Part shown: piece by piece, positions 25,318-37,037 of the stretch | How the letters are laid out: each line of letters opens with the position of its first letter | Numbering within the stretch: the stretch's first letter is position 1 | Assembly (NCBI GenBank): GCA_020636475.1 | Contig: JACJXU010000003.1 | Location: forward strand, 239,055 to 303,054 | Reading direction: 5' to 3' | DNA: 64,000 bases | Source: Chitinophagales bacterium | GTDB taxonomy: Bacteria; Bacteroidota; Bacteroidia; Chitinophagales; UBA2359 | Made by a program: the position numbers and the translations under genes | Notes under the pieces: model-generated | Told to the model about the DNA's origin: nothing | Databases searched by the model: none | Seen by the model: the letters and a program-made list of their open reading frames with translations, nothing else

Positions 25318-27741
25318 TTATCGCTGAACGGCGTGTAGGTTTTTTACCAAACTGTCGGTAATTTTTTGCATTACGGCATCAATCTCGCTATCGGTGAGGG
25401 TTTTTTGCTCATCTTGCAGTACAAAACTCACCGCATAGGATTTTTTATCGGCTCCAATTTTTTCGGCATCGGTAAAAATATCAAAGAGTTCGATAGATTT
25501 TAAAAGATTCGGTGCTTGCGTGTAGGCTATGCTTGTAATTTGCTCGAATTTGGTGTTTTGGGGCAGCAGCAAAGCCAAGTCGCGTTTTACCGAAGGATAT
25601 TTGGCAATGGGTTTGTAGGTTTCTTTCTTTTGGGCGAGTATTTCGGGAAGTTCGTCCCAAATTATCAAAGCAGCAAAAACATCCTGCGCAACATCGAACT
25701 TTTGGCAGTGTGCAGACTGCAATTTTCCGAATTTAAGTATTATTTTTTCACCAAAATATCCTGCTAAACCGTACTCAAATTCATCGTCTTGGTTTAGTTC
25801 TTTGTATTTATCGGGGCAAATTCCCCATGCTTGCAGCAGTTGGGTTATGGCTTCTTTTAGATGGTAAAAGTTGCTTGCCTGTGCCGTATGTTGCCACGTT
25901 TGATGAGTAAAATCGCCTGTGAGATACAAGGCTAATTGAGCTTGTTCTTGGTAGCCTTCGGTGTTTTTGTAATAAATTTTGCCAAATTCAAACAAACGCA
26001 AATGGTTTTGCTTGTGCTTTAGGTTGTGCGAAATAGTTTCCAAAGCGGAGAAATACATGTTTTTCCGCAAGGAGTCTCGGTTTTTGTTTTCGGTACTCAG
26101 CAAGCTAATGAGTTCCGGGTCGTTTTCGGAATACAAAGCCGAGTGTGTAAGCGAATTGTTCATTATTTCGTAAAAGCCGCGCGCTGCCAGTATTTGTGTA
26201 CTGTTGGTGCGCAGTTTGCGTAGGTCTATGGTAGGGCTGTATGATAAAGTACCGTTTACTTGGCTGATAAGCGGAATATTGTTGAAGCCGTAAATGCGTA
26301 ATATTTCTTCTATTACATCTACTTCGCGGGTAACGTCCACTTTATTGGTTGGCACTTTTAAGCTAAGGTGTTCGTTGTTGCGGGAGATGACTTCCATTTC
26401 TAAGGCTTCGAGAATTTTGTTGATGTCGCGGCGTTTTATTTCTACGCCTGCCAACTGACTCACTTTTTGGTAATGTAAGTCCACTTGTGCCGGTTTTACA
26501 TCTTGTGGGTAAATATCGAAAATTGTTGAGGCAAGGGTGGCGTTTGCAATACTTTGTAATAAGTGGATAGCGCGTTTTAGCGCAAAAACAGTAATATTCG
26601 GATCTACGCTTTTCTCGAAGTGTTGTGCGGCATCGGTGCGCAGTTGGTGATAGTTGGCGGTTTTGCGAATTGTGATGGCATCAAAGCAAGCACTTTCCAA
26701 GAAAATAGCGGTAGTTTGTGCCGTCACGCCGGAGTTTTTTCCGCCATATACGCCTGCCATACACATAGCTTCTTTTTGATTGCAAATCATTATATCGGTA
26801 GATTGCAAACTTATTTTTTGCTCGTCTAAGGTGATAAATGCAGTATTTTCGGGCAGAAATTGCACATTTATTTCGTTGCCTACGGCTTTCATATCAAAGG
26901 CGTGGAGGGGTTGTCCCAGTTCCCACATCACAAAATTGGTAATGTCCACTACATTGTTAATAGGTTTTTGCCCAATGGCAATCAATCTTTTCTGCAACCA
27001 TTCCGGCGATGCTTGGACTTTTATATTTTCAAGCACAACACCGGCGTAGCGTTTGCAGGCTTCGTAATTGTGTACTTTTACCTTTAAACTTGACTTAGGT
27101 GGTTTTGTTGGTTCGGTAATTTGTACGCTGGGCATTTGGACATTGCTTGCCATTTTGTAATTGATACGAAGTGCTGCGGCTAAGTCTTTGGCAACGCCTA
27201 TGTGGCAAAAAGCATCGGAGCGGTTTGGCGTAAGTCCTATCTCAAAAATATAGTCTCTTTCGGTGTTTATCACTTCGTGCAAAGGCGTGCCTACGGTCAG
27301 TTTTTCCGCTAAAACCATAATGCCATCATGGCTTTTGCCGATGCCTATTTCGTCTTCGGCGCAAAGCATACCTTCAGAAATTTCACCGCGAATTTTGCTG
27401 CGCTTTATGGTAAATGGTTCACTATCCGAAGGGAAAAGTTGCGTGCCAATGGTGGCTACCACTACTTTTTGCCCTGCGGCTACATTGGGCGCGCCGCAAA
27501 CAATACTTAGTATTTCGCTGCTACCTACATTTACCTTGGTAACTTTCAGACGGTCGGCATTGGGATGTTTTTCGGCTGAAAGCACTTCGCCTACTACTAA
27601 ACCTTGCAATTGGTTTTTGTCTGCGCCTAAGGTCTGTATAGACTCTACTTCCAAGCCAATTTCTGTTAATATTTCGGCTACTTTTTCGGCAGCCATATCT
27701 ATGGGTAAATACGTTTTAAGCCAGTTATAGGATATTTTCAT
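25318..27741 (-). CDS. pheT: Phenylalanyl-tRNA synthetase beta subunit
   Basis: Bacterial-type beta subunit of the alpha2-beta2 enzyme, 807 residues from ATG 27741 (MKISYNWLKTYLP). The domains are in the usual order: N-terminal tRNA-binding OB-fold with SAEKHPNADRLKVTKVNVG, B3/B4 editing domain with MCMAGVYGGKNSGV, B5 domain with KVDVTREVDVIEEILRIYG, the inactive synthetase core, and the C-terminal FDX-ACB domain with YPSVKRDLALLLP. PheS is not in the window. It heads the pheT / coiled coil / zapA / rny cluster. Confidence 0.96.
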   Translation of the reverse strand: MKISYNWLKTYLPIDMAAEKVAEILTEIGLEVESIQTLGADKNQLQGLVVGEVLSAEKHPNADRLKVTKVNVGSSEILSIVCGAPNVAAGQKVVVATIGTQLFPSDSEPFTIKRSKIRGEISEGMLCAEDEIGIGKSHDGIMVLAEKLTVGTPLHEVINTERDYIFEIGLTPNRSDAFCHIGVAKDLAAALRINYKMASNVQMPSVQITEPTKPPKSSLKVKVHNYEACKRYAGVVLENIKVQASPEWLQKRLIAIGQKPINNVVDITNFVMWELGQPLHAFDMKAVGNEINVQFLPENTAFITLDEQKISLQSTDIMICNQKEAMCMAGVYGGKNSGVTAQTTAIFLESACFDAITIRKTANYHQLRTDAAQHFEKSVDPNITVFALKRAIHLLQSIANATLASTIFDIYPQDVKPAQVDLHYQKVSQLAGVEIKRRDINKILEALEMEVISRNNEHLSLKVPTNKVDVTREVDVIEEILRIYGFNNIPLISQVNGTLSYSPTIDLRKLRTNSTQILAARGFYEIMNNSLTHSALYSENDPELISLLSTENKNRDSLRKNMYFSALETISHNLKHKQNHLRLFEFGKIYYKNTEGYQEQAQLALYLTGDFTHQTWQHTAQASNFYHLKEAITQLLQAWGICPDKYKELNQDDEFEYGLAGYFGEKIILKFGKLQSAHCQKFDVAQDVFAALIIWDELPEILAQKKETYKPIAKYPSVKRDLALLLPQNTKFEQITSIAYTQAPNLLKSIELFDIFTDAEKIGADKKSYAVSFVLQDEQKTLTDSEIDAVMQKITDSLVKNLHAVQR

Positions 27742-27837
27742 ACGCTTCTTTTCGTTTTTAACTAACAAATTTTAGACAGTAATAAATCGAAAAAAAATAA
27801 TACTGCAAAATAAATGCTTAGAAGTGATAATAAAAAA

Positions 27838-27878
27838 ACTCCCCAAAATTATTTTAAAGTAAAAAGATTTTGGGGAGT
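27838..27878 (-). terminator. Terminator downstream of atpDC
   Basis: ACTCCCCAAAA (27838-27848) pairs with TTTTGGGGAGT (27868-27878). On the minus strand the stem is followed by a run of T, just past the atpC stop codon, so it fits a Rho-independent terminator of the atpDC transcript. Confidence 0.8.
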
Positions 27879-27902
27879 AGTCGAAAAATATTTTTTAATA
27901 AT

Positions 27903-28145
27903 TTAAGCCGGACTTTCCGCCAGCAAAGTTATTTTATTGTTGAGTACTTCCACAAAACCACTGCCAATAGAAAATGTTTTGATGCCACTGTCGGTAACTA
28001 CTTTTACTTCTCCGGCTTTTAGGGAAGCAATAAGTGGTGCGTGATTTTGCAAAACCTGAAAAGTGCCATCAGTTCCGGGCATTGTTACAGCATTGGCGGA
28101 GCCTTTGTAGATATTAGCTTCGGGTGTTTGAATATGTAGTTCCAT
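27903..28145 (-). CDS. atpC: F1 ATP synthase epsilon subunit, short form
   Basis: Protein of 80 residues covering the N-terminal beta-sandwich domain only (IQTPEANIYKGSANAVTMPG, LQNHAPLIASLKAG). The C-terminal helical hairpin that inhibits many bacterial enzymes is absent, as is common in Bacteroidota. It lies nine bases after atpD on the same strand; the other F1 genes are elsewhere. Confidence 0.93.
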   Translation of the reverse strand: MELHIQTPEANIYKGSANAVTMPGTDGTFQVLQNHAPLIASLKAGEVKVVTDSGIKTFSIGSGFVEVLNNKITLLAESPA

Positions 28146-28154
28146 AAGCCAATA

Positions 28155-29675
<1,521 letters not shown>

Positions 29676-29721
29676 CTACGTTATTGTAATGAATAAATAT
29701 TTTTTCGCATGAAATGCGCTG

Positions 29722-29751
29722 CAAAGGTACGTATTATTTTACGATTACAAA
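29722..29751 (-). promoter_or_regulatory. Bacteroidota promoter of atpDC
   Basis: On the minus strand, TTTG (29748-29751) is followed after 18 bases by TACCTTTG (29722-29729), which is the -33/-7 pair of the phylum. It is 53 bases upstream of the atpD ATG. This is the clearest promoter in the window. Confidence 0.7.
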
Positions 29752-29830
29752 TAGATTTTAAAACAAATTTTATCCTACAGTGATTTTTTAGCAAGCCTAT
29801 TTCTTAAATAAAGCAGCGAGTGTGATAATA

Positions 29831-29866
29831 AAAAAATCCCCAGCTTGTGCAAACTGGGGATTTTTT
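29831..29866. terminator. Terminator after the FN3 surface protein gene
   Basis: AAAAAATCCCCAG (29831-29843) pairs with CTGGGGATTTTTT (29854-29866) with a 10-base loop. T-runs lie on both strands. It stands just beyond the 3' end of the gene at 29890-33528. Confidence 0.85.
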
Positions 29867-29889
29867 TTAATTAGACAAAAGAAAATGGT

Positions 29890-32800
29890 TTAGTGCTGAA
29901 CCATAAGTTTTAGGTTTTGCACTTCTCCGTTGCTTGATACGAGTCTTACAAAATATATACCATTGACTAAGTCATTGGTATTCATTTTTAGCTGATATAA
30001 TTGATTTGCGTTCAATTCGTCTTTGTATAAAGATACAATGCGTTGTCCTTGTATATTAAATACATCAATCAATGCTTCGGTTGCCTGAGTAGATTGGAAA
30101 CTTAAAGTAGTAATTCCATTGGTAGGATTAGGTGCAGCCGATAGCGACAAAGCATCTTCTTGTGCAGTTCTGTTTTCAATAGCTTGCTCAAATGCTTGAA
30201 TTTGGTCATCGGAAGCTTCTTTGTAAGAACCGATAGTAGTACAACCATCGCCTACGGTAGCTAAGAAATAACCATCGGCAGTAGGAATTGCTTCAAAACC
30301 ATTAGTGTCGCCAGTTACGCTACCATCTACCAAAGTTACTGAATTTCCACCATCATAAACAATAGCAACAGCCGTTCCGGGAGTTACCATATTTGACGCA
30401 ACAAGATCATCTGCTTCCATAATTACAGAAGCAGCATAATCTCCTTCGTCGTTGGTTTCTATAGAAAGCGTTGCAGCACAAGCCGGAGGGCAGTTTATTT
30501 GGAAGGTGTGAGACCTCAAAGTAGTACCTTCTGCATCCAATAAAATGTAATATTCGGTTCCGCCAATCAAAGCCATTGTTCCGGCAATAGCGGCACTACC
30601 TAATTCATCGTCAATACAATTCCAGTTTAGGTTATCGCAACCCAAGGATGCATCTTTGTAGAAGTAATCAATATATCCTGTGGGGCTGGCACTAAGAATT
30701 TCCAATTCATAATTTCCATCGTAAGGAGCGGTGAAAGAATAAATTAACTCAGCACCTGGTGTACTCCAACCACAAGAGGCACTTGCATTACCTGTAGTTG
30801 TGTTGAAGTCCAAGATACTACAATTACCTTCAAGTGTGGCTGTAACGGGTGTAGCGCAGGACAATGCTATGGCAGCACTACAATCTAATGCAGCAGGTGC
30901 AGCTGTAGTAAAAGAAATATATGCCCAAGAAGAAGTGCCATTTGCACCACAATCTGCCTGAACATACACATCATACTCTGTGCAACTCGTTAATCCTACT
31001 AATGATTCAGGTGAGGTAGTTAATCCTGTTAGTAAAGTTCCGGTACCTTGTGTGAATCCGGCAACTCCCCATTCTAAATTAAACAATGTAGCACCACTAC
31101 CGCCATCTATCCAATTTACATCCGCCGATGCATCTGTAATATTACTAATGCTAACAATAGGGGCAATACAAGTAGGTAATTCGTCTATTACCACATTGTC
31201 TAATAGAATATCGTTATAATAGGCAAGACCTAAAGAAGAATCTTCATCTACAATAAAGCGTACTTGAATATCTCCAGTAATATTTAAGGTGCTTAAATCT
31301 ACAACAATATTTGTCCAAGAACTACCTAAATTGCTTTGATTGGAATAAACAGTATTCCAAGCAGCACCATCCCATACTTCTACGGAAAATAAATTTAATG
31401 CTGCATCGTCCACATTATTACTAAATAAACTAAAACTCAAAGAAGGAGTCGTTAACCCACTTACATCAATATAAGGAGAAGTTAGTGTAATGCCAGTGTT
31501 GGTTCCGCTGCCCGAGCCATCTACCATAGCAAAATATCCACCATTTCCAGTAGCATCGTCTATGCTATTTGCGCCATAATCGGCGGTAGATTCTGTAACA
31601 TTGCTGTACAACCAAGCCTCCGGTCCGGAATTTGTCCAACAGGTAGGAAGACCATCTACATCAAAATTTTCAGTATAAGGCGCGGTTACAGCGTCACAAG
31701 CAGTGGTAAAAGTACCAATGGTTGACCAAGAAGAAGTTCCTCCCGCACCGCAATCTGCTTGCGTATAAAAATCGTAAGTTGTGTTGCCGGTTAAACCAGA
31801 AATTGTATGAGGGTTGGAAACACCGCTAACTAAAGTTCCAGAGCCAGGTGTAAATCCGGTAGGTCCCCATTCTACATTCCAAAGTGTTTCACCACTATTT
31901 GCCGTCCAAGACAAATCCGCACTTGTATTTGTAATATTACTTGCAGTTAAAGAACTCGGTGCATTACACAAAGCCAATGGATTGATGGCGAAATTGTCCA
32001 CGTAAACGTTATTATCAGTATTGCTTACTGTGGATTGTCCATAAAAAGCGAATTTGACGGTGCCGCTATAAGCGGATAAGTCAATAATGATGTGGTCGCC
32101 TGTATTAGAGATGGGTGTAGTGCTATCCCAAGACTGTAGGATATTCGCACTTGTCCAAGTAACACCATTATCTGTTGAAACAAGAACAGCAAATAAATCA
32201 TCAGCACCTAAAGTTGCAGAAGCAGTAGTGCTAAAAGGCGTTAAAGCTAAATCAAATTCCATTTGCCAAGGACCGCCGGAAAGGTCAAACGATGGAGATA
32301 TAAGCCATTCTTTTGGTGTTGTTGACCAAATATTTAAACGTGCGGCACCAGTAGTGCCATTATTACCGAAACCATCCGATGTCCACGCAGATGAAGTAGT
32401 ACTGGTAAAAGTAGTAGGGGCAGCTAATAAGCCTACTGCTTCACTCCAACAAAAGGTAGGGGCGTTTAAACCCGTAAAACTTGCAAAATCTTGTAAATAG
32501 GTAGGTGTATAGGTATCGCAAGCAGTAGTAAAAGAAACAGGACCCAGCCAAGCTGAATAATCGCCGCCACCACAGTTAGCTCTTACATAAACTTGATAGG
32601 TAGTTTGAGCGGTTAAACTAGTAATAGTGTAGGGGATACTACCTGTACTTACCAAAGTACCTGTACCTTGTGTAAATCCAGTGAGTCCATATTCTACCTG
32701 ATATGCACCTATAGTAGGACTGTTGTTATCAGTCCAAGTGATAGTTGCTGTTGCATTTGTAACTGATGAAACAGATAATGCACTTTGCGCAGCACAAGTT

Positions 32801-33528
32801 GCTTGTGTAGTAAAAGATGTAGGTCCTACCCAAGAACTAAACAAGCCACCTCCACAATCAGAACGCACATAGAATTGATAGGTTGTTGATGGCGTTAAGC
32901 CACTTATAGTGGTTGTAGTAGCACCACTTACAGCTACCACGGTACCTGTGCCTTGTGTAAATCCTGTGGGCCCATATTCTACCTCATAATCTGTAGGCGT
33001 ACATAAAGCCGGAGCAACCCAATTTAAAGTTGCTGAAGCGGCAGTTAGTCCAGAACTAGATAAGGTAGTTGGAGCAGGGCAGGTTGTTTGAGGACAACTC
33101 TCGCAAACTATTACAATTTTATTACAATTTGAACTACTAACACAGCCCGGATCGTTTACCTGTACAGTTACAGTATCGTCTGCAGCAACAAAAGTATAAC
33201 AGGCTCCTGCCGAACTTGTAGAAACAAATCCTACCACAGAACCACTACCAGTTCCACCGTTTCTAACCGTTAAGTCAGTTCCGGCAGCACCACCATCGGT
33301 TCCGGTATAGGATGTACAGTTTCCAACGGTATATGTTTCTCCTATTGTCAAACCAAAAAAACGAGTGTACTCATTATTGAATGCACAAGTTGTTCCGCTT
33401 ACAATAGTACATCCAGCCGTAGGAGCGGCTGCTCCTTGATATAGTGCGCCGGTTGCACATTGCGACGAACCCTTTTGACTATAAAACATTGCCAAAAGGA
33501 TAAGTAATGAAAATAATTTTTTTGTCAT
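29890..33528 (-). CDS. Large secreted FN3-repeat protein with T9SS sorting domain
   Basis: Protein of 1212 residues with an N-terminal signal peptide (MTKKLFSLLILLAMFYSQ). Four fibronectin type III-like units are recognisable by ending LTPSTTYQFYVRSDCGGG or similar (about 155-245, 247-335, 522-608 and 790-880). Between them lie two beta-sandwich modules of the choice-of-anchor/MAM-like type, and a pre-peptidase-like module at about 885-1010. The end, from about 1135, is a type A T9SS sorting domain with AAPNPTNGITTLSF and GIYFVRLVS. It is probably a surface adhesin. The FN3 units share high nucleotide similarity, so recombination between them is possible. Confidence 0.88.
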   Translation of the reverse strand: MTKKLFSLLILLAMFYSQKGSSQCATGALYQGAAAPTAGCTIVSGTTCAFNNEYTRFFGLTIGETYTVGNCTSYTGTDGGAAGTDLTVRNGGTGSGSVVGFVSTSSAGACYTFVAADDTVTVQVNDPGCVSSSNCNKIVIVCESCPQTTCPAPTTLSSSGLTAASATLNWVAPALCTPTDYEVEYGPTGFTQGTGTVVAVSGATTTTISGLTPSTTYQFYVRSDCGGGLFSSWVGPTSFTTQATCAAQSALSVSSVTNATATITWTDNNSPTIGAYQVEYGLTGFTQGTGTLVSTGSIPYTITSLTAQTTYQVYVRANCGGGDYSAWLGPVSFTTACDTYTPTYLQDFASFTGLNAPTFCWSEAVGLLAAPTTFTSTTSSAWTSDGFGNNGTTGAARLNIWSTTPKEWLISPSFDLSGGPWQMEFDLALTPFSTTASATLGADDLFAVLVSTDNGVTWTSANILQSWDSTTPISNTGDHIIIDLSAYSGTVKFAFYGQSTVSNTDNNVYVDNFAINPLALCNAPSSLTASNITNTSADLSWTANSGETLWNVEWGPTGFTPGSGTLVSGVSNPHTISGLTGNTTYDFYTQADCGAGGTSSWSTIGTFTTACDAVTAPYTENFDVDGLPTCWTNSGPEAWLYSNVTESTADYGANSIDDATGNGGYFAMVDGSGSGTNTGITLTSPYIDVSGLTTPSLSFSLFSNNVDDAALNLFSVEVWDGAAWNTVYSNQSNLGSSWTNIVVDLSTLNITGDIQVRFIVDEDSSLGLAYYNDILLDNVVIDELPTCIAPIVSISNITDASADVNWIDGGSGATLFNLEWGVAGFTQGTGTLLTGLTTSPESLVGLTSCTEYDVYVQADCGANGTSSWAYISFTTAAPAALDCSAAIALSCATPVTATLEGNCSILDFNTTTGNASASCGWSTPGAELIYSFTAPYDGNYELEILSASPTGYIDYFYKDASLGCDNLNWNCIDDELGSAAIAGTMALIGGTEYYILLDAEGTTLRSHTFQINCPPACAATLSIETNDEGDYAASVIMEADDLVASNMVTPGTAVAIVYDGGNSVTLVDGSVTGDTNGFEAIPTADGYFLATVGDGCTTIGSYKEASDDQIQAFEQAIENRTAQEDALSLSAAPNPTNGITTLSFQSTQATEALIDVFNIQGQRIVSLYKDELNANQLYQLKMNTNDLVNGIYFVRLVSSNGEVQNLKLMVQH

Positions 33529-34028
33529 AATTAAAAAGATGTTAAAATGTTAAAATTTTAATAGGTGCTTGTTATTTATCAAATAATGATAAATATGATG
33601 AGCAAAGTAAACAAAACATATTTTTTTAAAATAAAAATTTTAAGAATACTTTTTGTTTTTTTTCATTTAAAATTTACTGATATTTAAATGCATAAAAATT
33701 AAATAAAAAAAATTTAATATTTATTTTTCTGTAATAATTTAATTTTATTGTTTTGTATATAAAAAATATTTAATTATTAAATTTATTACGTAATTCTAAA
33801 ATTAAAATTTATCATCTTTAATAGTTTTTCAATCTTTTAGTATAATTATTTTTTGTATAAAATGAATTGTTTGAAAAACTATACTTAGGTAAGTCTATAA
33901 TTACCATAGCCCTATAATGCCTTTAGTTGGCGCAGTTCATAAATGTTTTGCGGATATCTTTCAGTTTTTTTATACTTTTCTAAAAATTAGCTTATCTTTA
34001 GCCTAATAGAAAATATAATTGATTCATT
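33529..34028. other. AT-rich divergent intergenic region
   Basis: Five hundred bases between two divergent surface-protein genes, very AT-rich with no ORF. A TATCTTTA near 33991-33998 is one mismatch from the -7 consensus and may drive the plus-strand gene. I see no repeat or RNA gene. Confidence 0.5.
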
Positions 34029-35696
34029 ATGAAAAAATACGTACTACATTCTGTTATTTTAGGCTTGTTGGTTTCTCATATTGCGACTGCCCAACAATTA
34101 CTTTCTTGGGAATATAAAGACAGCTATAGCGTAGAAGATATGGAAAGCGTTGCTGCCAGTTTTGGTATTCCGGTAGGTTTGTTGGGATTTGCCTACGAAG
34201 TAGATGTTTACAACATTACCTACGAAACGCCCAATGCTACTGACACGGGAACAACGCTCGCCAGTGGTGCCGTAGCAGTTCCCAAAAATTACGTCTGTGC
34301 CGTACCTTTGGCATCGTACCAGCACGGTACGGTAGCGCACAAAAACGATGTTCCTTCGCGCAATAGCTCCGAGTTATACATAGGCATGTTTTTTGCTTCC
34401 AACGGCTTTGTGGTTTCTATGCCCGACTACTTGGGGCTTGGTGATTCGCCGGGGCTGCATCCTTATGTACACGCACATTCCGAAGCTACAGCTTCTGCCA
34501 ACATGCTTTTTGCGGTAAAAGAGCTTTTGCAAACTATTAATGCATCCATCAACGACCAACTTTTTTTGTTTGGCTATTCGCAAGGTGGACATGCTACAAT
34601 GGCTTTGCACAAGTATTTGCAAGAAAATTATAGCGAAGAGCTTCCCGTTACGGCTGCTGCGCCAATGTCGGGACCCTATGATATTTCCGGCGCGCAAACA
34701 CAATATCTCACTGCCGATGTAGCCTATGCAACGCCGGGCTATTTGCCGTATGTAGTGTTGGCATACCAATCGGTTTACGGCAATTTGTTTACCAATCCCA
34801 GCGATATTTTTGTAGCACCTTACGACGAACTGCTGCCGCCACTTTTTGATGGCACTCATTCTATGGGTTACATAAACGACCAATGTCCGAGCGTACCCAA
34901 AGAAATGGTCGTTCCTGAGGTGCTTGCGGCTTTTGAGAATGAACCCAATCACCCCTTGCGCGTTGCTTTGCGCGACAATGATATTTACGAATGGATACCC
35001 GATGCTCCGGTAAAAATGTGTTATTGCTTGGCAGACGACCAAGTGAGCTACCAAAACACCGATGTTGCTTACGAATATATGACTACGCACGGCGCAACAG
35101 CCATTGAAAAAGTGAATTTGGGAAATTTGACGCACAGTGGTTGTTTTTTGCCATCAATGTTGGTAGGAAAAGATTTATTTACCAATTTGCGCGAGTGGAA
35201 CGATGGTATGCAACTTAGTTTTGCCGTTATTGATGCTACTTTTGGTGAAAATGACGGTGTTGTAGGTTTGACCATAAGCGGCGGCGAAGCACCTTATACG
35301 GTTTTGTGGAGCGATGGTAGTACAACTACTAATCTTGAAAATATAGCGGAAGGTATGTACGATGTGACGGTAACAGACAATGCGGGCTGTAGCATTAGCA
35401 GGAGCGTGGAAGTTGGTTTGTACACTGGCATAGCTTCGATAAATACACCTTTGGCTGTAAGTCTGTTTCCCAATCCTACAAGCGAGTATCTGCATTTTTC
35501 TTTAGATGAAACTATAGTTGCTTCGCAGAAATGTTTTGTACAATTGGTGAATACAAAAGGAGAAATCGTAAAAACAGCGGTTTTGGCAGCGAATAATCCG
35601 CGCATTTCCGTAGAGAATTTGCCCAAAGGAGTTTATTTGGTGAAAGTTTTTACCCATAAAAATGCTTTTGCGGTGGAAAAAGTGTTGGTGGAGTAG
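34029..35696 (+). CDS. Secreted alpha/beta hydrolase (lipase-like) with SprB repeat and T9SS sorting domain
   Basis: Protein of 555 residues. A signal peptide ends near ATAQQ. The catalytic domain (to about 385) has the nucleophile elbow FGYSQGGHAT (Ser of GYSQG), and a possible acid/histidine pair in CLADDQVSYQN and NLTHSGC, as in secretory lipases/esterases (LIP family). A SprB-like repeat follows (VGLTISGGEAPYTVLWSDGS), and then a type A T9SS domain (SLFPNPTSEYLHFS, GVYLVKVF). It is therefore probably exported and attached to the surface or released. The substrate is not known. Confidence 0.87.
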   Translation: MKKYVLHSVILGLLVSHIATAQQLLSWEYKDSYSVEDMESVAASFGIPVGLLGFAYEVDVYNITYETPNATDTGTTLASGAVAVPKNYVCAVPLASYQHGTVAHKNDVPSRNSSELYIGMFFASNGFVVSMPDYLGLGDSPGLHPYVHAHSEATASANMLFAVKELLQTINASINDQLFLFGYSQGGHATMALHKYLQENYSEELPVTAAAPMSGPYDISGAQTQYLTADVAYATPGYLPYVVLAYQSVYGNLFTNPSDIFVAPYDELLPPLFDGTHSMGYINDQCPSVPKEMVVPEVLAAFENEPNHPLRVALRDNDIYEWIPDAPVKMCYCLADDQVSYQNTDVAYEYMTTHGATAIEKVNLGNLTHSGCFLPSMLVGKDLFTNLREWNDGMQLSFAVIDATFGENDGVVGLTISGGEAPYTVLWSDGSTTTNLENIAEGMYDVTVTDNAGCSISRSVEVGLYTGIASINTPLAVSLFPNPTSEYLHFSLDETIVASQKCFVQLVNTKGEIVKTAVLAANNPRISVENLPKGVYLVKVFTHKNAFAVEKVLVE

Positions 35697-36036
35697 AGGT
35701 TTTCTGAAGAAAAGACGCGCGTAATATTTTCCTCCAAGACCCGTGCTATTTTGCCAGCTAATACAAAGAAGTATGTACTTGCTATTCGTTTCGACTTCGC
35801 TCAACGAATGCCGAAGTGACTTTTCCAATGTTAAATCGCTTTTTCGGGATTAAAATGATTTGTAACTACAGAAACAAAAGTATAAATTTTTCACCCCGAA
35901 TTTATGGTAAAGTATAATAAGTTATATTTCATGTTAATTTTGGTAAAATGTTATTGTTGTTTTTTCTGCAATTTGTGGTTTTTGTCTTCTGCTGGTTATG
36001 ATGCTTATGTCCGCACATTATGTATTGTATTAATTT
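35697..36036. other. Intergenic region with 20-bp repeat
   Basis: It holds a second copy of CGTTTCGACTTCGCTCAACG at 35787-35806, continuing into AATGCCGAAGTGAC. No gene was recognised. Confidence 0.5.
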
Positions 36037-36450
36037 TTATTCTTTGTCTTTTTGGTATTCTTCTTCGCTTTTTATTCTAAATGCTTTTCCTTCTGCTGAT
36101 ACTTTCTTTGTTGTCCAACCAAAGAGAATTAAAGGAATTGTTGTTTTTTTGTAAGTATATCTTGGCTGTAACAATCCGTCTGCATCTTGACCAACTGCTG
36201 ATTTTATTGCATTATCATAAGCCTTTTCGTATAATTTTTGGTCTGATTTTCCACCTATCGGGATAAAAAGTAACCAAAACCGAAATGATTTTGCTTCTCC
36301 TTTTACTTTGTCTAAAACAATGTATTCATCTCGTTCAAATTCCTGGATTTTTACAGGTTGTTGATTTAAAGAACTTCTTGTTGTGCTACAACTCGTAAAA
36401 AAAAGAAGCCCTGCTAATAGAATGAAAATTGAGTTTTTTTTACTTATCAT
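36037..36450 (-). CDS. Small lipoprotein, unknown function
   Basis: Protein of 137 residues with a lipoprotein signal: MISKKNSIFILLAGLLFFTS then Cys, a lipobox-like FTSC followed by STTRSS. The mature part has a hydrophobic FRFWLLFIPIGGKSD segment and a DADGLLQPRYTYKKTTIPLI stretch, a pattern seen in small Bacteroidota lipoproteins with a short TRASH-like or YajG-like core; I do not assign it. It stands apart from its neighbours. Confidence 0.75.
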   Translation of the reverse strand: MISKKNSIFILLAGLLFFTSCSTTRSSLNQQPVKIQEFERDEYIVLDKVKGEAKSFRFWLLFIPIGGKSDQKLYEKAYDNAIKSAVGQDADGLLQPRYTYKKTTIPLILFGWTTKKVSAEGKAFRIKSEEEYQKDKE

Positions 36451-36783
36451 TTTAATATAAATTTTAATTGCTTACTTTTTTATTAAAGAAAGGATTTCAG
36501 CATTTTTCCTTTTATTTCTTTGAGAGTAATAATTTTTCTAATTTCGAGGCGTTTTTTCTTTTCCATAGGCAAATAACATCGAGGGTTTGACACTTCACCG
36601 CTCCCTTGAAGGCATTCCACACGAATGGTCTTTCATATGATTCGTAGCGTGTAAATTGCAAATATATTTTGGTTAGGTACAAGCCAAATTTAAAAATTTT
36701 ACGGACTTGGAAATATGCCTCTCTTTCGATTAAGAAACTGTTTAACTATGAACTGTATTAGTTATTAACCACAGGCTTTCGGT
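36451..36783. other. Intergenic region with an imperfect hairpin
   Basis: About 330 bases with no credible gene. ACACGAAT (near 36619-36626) can pair with ATTCGT and GTGT in 36640-36652. T-rich tracts at the left suggest 3' untranslated sequence. Confidence 0.35.
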
Positions 36784-37037
36784 CTATTTATCTTCTTTTT
36801 TATTCTTTTTTTTTCGAATAATATTTTCAACATAAAAAATGAAAGATTCCGCATTATGGCTTTCCATCGCAATTCCTGAATCATATTTAAATAACTCAAA
36901 TTTCTCAATTATTCGTTTCGTTAAATACTGAATATCAGATTTTATTGACTCTCTTTCTTTTCCGCTCAATTCCTGTTCGATTGTTTTTTAATAGAATTAA
37001 GGTCTTTTTTCAATTATTCTAAAGTTTCTTTTTCCAT
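36784..37037 (-). pseudogene. Broken small coiled-coil gene
   Basis: From ATG 37037 the frame reads MEKETLE, stops at TAA (37014-37016), resumes as LKKDLNSIK, shifts frame in the T6 tract at 36984-36989 (A6 on this strand), and continues as TIEQELSGKERESIKSDIQY to the end at 36784. Joined, this would be a helical, charged protein of about 83 residues. One stop and one frameshift in so short a gene suggest decay; assembly errors are another possibility. Confidence 0.5.

Noticed and set aside
29890..33528. Repeated segments in the FN3 gene considered as a tandem-repeat or CRISPR-like array
   Set aside because: They are protein-level FN3 units of about 90 residues with no spacers.
34374..35135. 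A 253-codon minus-strand frame inside the lipase-like gene
   Set aside because: No motif, no ribosome site, and the plus-strand gene has a signal peptide, catalytic motif and T9SS tail.
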